Assembly (NCBI GenBank): GCA_035310015.1
Contig: DATGEO010000078.1
Coordinates: 1 to 7,925, forward strand
Direction: 5' to 3'
Length of the DNA stretch: 7,925 nucleotides
Source of the DNA: DATGEO01 sp035310015
GTDB lineage: Bacteria > Chloroflexota > Dormibacteria > Dormibacterales > Dormibacteraceae
Shown: in pieces, positions 5,970 through 7,925 of the stretch
Numbering within the stretch: the stretch's first letter is position 1
Layout of the letters: each line of letters begins with the position of its first letter
Program-made: the position numbers and the translations under genes
Notes under the pieces: model-generated
The model's input: only the letters and a program-made list of their open reading frames with translations
What the model was told of the DNA's origin: nothing
The model's database searches: none

Positions 5970-6415
5970 ATCGGCTGCCGGTCGGGGACATAGGCGATCA
6001 CTGCGCGCCCCTCGGCGACGATGGCGCCATCCTCCTGCTCCACGGTCGCGTGGCAGTACGCGAGGCGGCGCGTGCGCCGGCGCACCGTGCCGCGGGCGAT
6101 GAGCTTGCCCGGCGCCGCCGGGCGGTAGTAGTCGACCTGGAGGCTCGACGTGGTCGTGGTCTCGCCTTCCTCGGCCAGCGTGTACGCGACGGACGCAAGG
6201 CATTCGTCGGCGAGCGTCGCGATCGCGCCGCCGTGGACGATCGGCCCGCGGCTCGTGGGGAAGCCATGGCGCTCGGTGTCCATCGTGCCCTCGAGCACGA
6301 GCGTGCCGGGCCCGACCTCGAGGATCCGCGCGCCGACGTTGGCGATCATCCCGCCCGTCGACCACTCGCGGTAGAGCTCGGGCAGCGACCTGACCCCGTA
6401 GGCGGTCTCGGTCAT
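5966..6415 (-). CDS. PaaI-like hotdog-fold acyl-CoA thioesterase
   Basis: This 149-aa protein has the length and layout of the 4HBT/PaaI family, which hydrolyses acyl- or aryl-CoA thioesters as a cytoplasmic oligomer. The signature is VHGGAIATLADECLASVAYT (60-79): the HGG turn (61-63) starts the central hot-dog helix, and D70 aligns with the catalytic Asp of E. coli PaaI. The strand LQVDYYRPAAPGKLIARGTV (92-111), followed by HATVEQEDGAIVAEGRAVIAYVP (122-144), forms the usual sheet. The precise acyl substrate cannot be told; a general detoxifying or CoA-recycling role is likely. Its ATG (6413-6415) overlaps the stop of the upstream acetyltransferase by 4 bp, indicating translational coupling in a two-gene operon. 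Its TAG stop overlaps the TAG stop of the convergent propeller gene. Confidence 0.87.
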   Translation of the reverse strand: MTETAYGVRSLPELYREWSTGGMIANVGARILEVGPGTLVLEGTMDTERHGFPTSRGPIVHGGAIATLADECLASVAYTLAEEGETTTTSSLQVDYYRPAAPGKLIARGTVRRRTRRLAYCHATVEQEDGAIVAEGRAVIAYVPDRQPI

Positions 6416-7389
6416 TGCACCAGCTTGCGGTGGAGCTCGAGGACGGGCTGCACCGGTTCGTAGCCCATCTCGTCATTGAGGTGAAGGATCGGAGCGTTGG
6501 CGGCGTCGTTGTCGGTCTGGACGTACTTCGCGCCGAGCGCGATCGCCTGCGCCGCAGTCTGGTATTTGAGGGCGCGCGCGATGCCGCGGCCGCGCACCCG
6601 CCGCGCCGTGCACGTGAACGACGTCCACGGGATGCCGCGACTCGGCGGATAGGCTATGAAGGACAGGCCGACGATCTCATCGCCCTCACGCGCGATCCAC
6701 ATGCGATCGGCGCGGTGACCGGGGTGCTCGAACGACATCGCCGACCACTCCTCGAACGACGGCACCGGCGGCGGCACGGTCTTGGGTATGTCCTCCGTGG
6801 TCTCCATGTCCAGCTCGTAGAGCTTGCGCAGCTTGTCCGGATCATCGTCCTGGTCGACGGTCAACAGCGTCACGCCCTGCCCGCGCATCTCGGCCCGCGT
6901 CTTCTCGGCCGCCGCCAGCAGCCGGTCGCGGCCGCGAACGAGGTCGAGACGCCAGCGTCGGTCTCGCCGCACCTCGCGAAATCCCAGCCGGTCGAGAAGC
7001 GCGAGCTCCGCCTCCAAGTCCTCGCGAACTCTTGACACCGCGACCTCCGCGTTCGCGTCCTTCAGCCAGGCCTCAGCGCGGCTCCACGCGTCGACGTATG
7101 ACTGCTCGTTCCAGGCGTCGGGATGCAGGCGCGCGCTGGCGCGGCCATATCTCGTCTGGCCTTCATGCCACTGCGAGTGACCGGCGAACACGAAGCCGCG
7201 CGCGACGCCGTCCTCGACCCAGACCCACCGCTGTGCCCGCTCGCCCGCCAAGTGAGGCGTCCACCAGAATCGAAGGATCGCCCCGTCGCGCGGATCGTCG
7301 GGCGTGATCGCGCTGTCGAGATCCGCGACGAGGTCCGCGTCATCGAGCGTCGCCTCGCGGAAATGCAGCATCGAACGCGGCTGGGTCAT
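6412..7389 (-). CDS. Double-GNAT N-acetyltransferase (MshD-like architecture)
   Basis: A 325-aa cytoplasmic protein with two GNAT-type halves. The N-terminal half (about 7-150) begins LHFREATLDDADLVADLD and ends in LLDRLGFREVRRDRRWRLDL (131-150), a typical GNAT tail, but lacks a clear acetyl-CoA loop and is probably degenerate. The C-terminal half (about 172-322) is complete: WIAREGDEIVGLSFIAYPPS (231-250), the acetyl-CoA pyrophosphate loop VRGRGIARALK (265-275), and TDNDAANAPILHLNDEMGYEP (292-312), the usual N-terminal-acetyltransferase-like motif B. This two-domain plan and length match mycothiol synthase MshD, but many other GNAT proteins share it, so the substrate is not assigned. I chose the ATG at 7389 because the GNAT fold begins right after it; Met7 is an alternative. 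Upstream residues in the same frame are antisense to the next gene. There is no Shine-Dalgarno sequence. It is followed by the thioesterase with a 4-bp overlap. Confidence 0.85.
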   Translation of the reverse strand: MTQPRSMLHFREATLDDADLVADLDSAITPDDPRDGAILRFWWTPHLAGERAQRWVWVEDGVARGFVFAGHSQWHEGQTRYGRASARLHPDAWNEQSYVDAWSRAEAWLKDANAEVAVSRVREDLEAELALLDRLGFREVRRDRRWRLDLVRGRDRLLAAAEKTRAEMRGQGVTLLTVDQDDDPDKLRKLYELDMETTEDIPKTVPPPVPSFEEWSAMSFEHPGHRADRMWIAREGDEIVGLSFIAYPPSRGIPWTSFTCTARRVRGRGIARALKYQTAAQAIALGAKYVQTDNDAANAPILHLNDEMGYEPVQPVLELHRKLVQ

Positions 7390-7419
7390 TGCGAACCAAC
7401 AGGTTAATCTCTCACCGCC
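7390..7419. promoter_or_regulatory. Divergent promoter with overlapping -10-like hexamers
   Basis: The core AGGTTAATCT (7401-7410) carries TAATCT on the plus strand (7405-7410), ending 9 nt before the ATG at 7420. It carries TAACCT on the minus strand (7406-7401), ending 11 nt before the acetyltransferase ATG. Both fit TAnnnT and share two base pairs (7405-7406). Neither has a good -35 hexamer. Transcription starting 6-8 nt past each -10 would give an mRNA with almost no leader. This fits the absence of a Shine-Dalgarno sequence before the acetyltransferase. Confidence 0.4.
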
Positions 7420-7925
7420 ATGCGATTGATGCCGCGCGGGTTCACGTTCTCTCGATCCGCGCGTGAAAGGACGGACGCGATCGCGGTGTCGCCGGTGTGC
7501 TGGGGCGTCAGCGAGCTGCGCCATTGGGGGCCGCAGCTCGAGCCCGAGCGAGTGCTGAGCGAGATGGCCGCCCTCGGGGTGGCTCACATCGAGACCGGCC
7601 CTTCCGGGTTCCTGCCCGATCGCAGCGTCGCCGCCCGCTCGCTGCTGCGCCACCACCGTCTGCGCGCGATCGCCGGGCCGGTGCGTGCGGTGCTGCACCA
7701 CCAGGACTTTCGCGGCCAGGAGCTGGTGCACATCGACGGCCACGCGGCATGGCTCGCTTCCCTCGGCGCGCAGACGCTCGTGCTCACGATCATCGGCTCA
7801 CGTGCCGGCGAGCCGTCAGCGGGCGAGCTGTCGGCCGGCGGCTGGGCGCACCTCCTGAGCGCGATCGGTTCGGTGCAGCACGTTTGCAGCCTGCACAAGC
7901 TGCGCCTCGCCGTGCAGCCGCGCCA
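7420..7925 (+). CDS. Sugar-phosphate isomerase/epimerase, IolE-like TIM barrel (3' end outside window)
   Basis: The frame is open to the right edge, giving 168 complete codons. The N-terminal region matches the xylose-isomerase-like TIM-barrel/AP-endonuclease-2 family close to inosose dehydratase IolE: SPVCWGVSELRHWGPQLEPE (24-43), VLSEMAALGVAHIETGPSGF (45-64) then LP, and GPVRAVLHH (86-94). Strand 1 (VCWGV), the Glu of strand 2 (E58) and a following LHxH-type stretch are typical. Such enzymes isomerise, epimerise or dehydrate sugars or inositols, usually with a divalent metal; the C-terminal metal ligands lie outside the window. The start is uncertain. ATG 7420 fits a leaderless transcript, but family members usually begin just before the VCWGV strand, and GTG 7486 (residue 23) has GAAAGGACGG upstream (7465-7474, 11 nt away). 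From a start at 7417-7420 either could be used. It is divergent from the acetyltransferase. Confidence 0.78.
   Translation, partial: MRLMPRGFTFSRSARERTDAIAVSPVCWGVSELRHWGPQLEPERVLSEMAALGVAHIETGPSGFLPDRSVAARSLLRHHRLRAIAGPVRAVLHHQDFRGQELVHIDGHAAWLASLGAQTLVLTIIGSRAGEPSAGELSAGGWAHLLSAIGSVQHVCSLHKLRLAVQPR

Noticed and set aside
4185..6476. A 763-codon open frame on the minus strand across the phosphoesterase, propeller and thioesterase genes
   Set aside because: It lies antisense to two well-supported genes and out of frame with the thioesterase. Its translation is Arg/Gly/Ala-rich with no domain motifs, the usual effect of high G+C on stop-codon frequency.
7390..7743. Upstream extension of the acetyltransferase frame to an ATG at 7743
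   Set aside because: It is antisense to the IolE-like gene, which has recognisable motifs there. The GNAT fold begins just after 7389.
1..7925. tRNA, rRNA, CRISPR array, insertion sequence, attachment site or toxin-antitoxin genes
   Set aside because: None seen by eye. Nearly all the sequence is accounted for by nine coding regions, and base composition looks even throughout.

Overview
The window is a compact, very G+C-rich (about 70% by eye) bacterial chromosome segment with nine protein-coding genes. No gap between genes exceeds about 30 bp (96 bp if a later start is used for the last gene). I found no RNA gene, insertion sequence, CRISPR array or phage gene. The protein families, the Arg/Ala/Gly-rich proteins and the gene starts with little or no Shine-Dalgarno sequence suggest a soil-type lineage such as Actinomycetota, Dormibacterota or terrestrial Chloroflexota. 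The sequence alone does not settle the phylum.

Layout, left to right. (1) The C-terminal TPR part of a large signalling or regulatory protein enters from the left edge (+). (2) Tail-to-tail with it is a minus-strand lipoate/octanoate-transfer enzyme of the LplA family. (3) Divergent from that, only 26 bp away, a four-gene plus-strand run starts: an MFS exporter, a 242-aa cysteine-rich protein with an HELCE motif, a small PLC/AcpA-type phosphoesterase, and a membrane-anchored Asp-box (BNR/YCF48-like) beta-propeller. The three gaps in this run are 13, 2 and 12 nt, so it is probably one operon. (4) A minus-strand pair, a double-GNAT acetyltransferase followed by a PaaI-like hotdog thioesterase, is coupled by a 4-bp ATGA overlap. 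Its last stop codon overlaps the propeller's stop at a shared CTAG. (5) Divergent from the acetyltransferase, a TIM-barrel sugar-phosphate isomerase/epimerase (IolE-like) starts and runs off the right edge.

How the genes may work together. The minus-strand pair joins two acyl-CoA-using families. The plus-strand run joins a transporter, a phosphate-ester hydrolase core, an orphan cysteine-rich protein and an exported propeller, and it is the best candidate here for an uncharacterised functional unit. Both divergent gaps have the same design: a short A/T-rich core with -10-like hexamers about 8 to 11 nt from the ATG on each side. This suggests overlapping bidirectional promoters making nearly leaderless mRNAs. 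These functional links are inferences from gene order and motifs.
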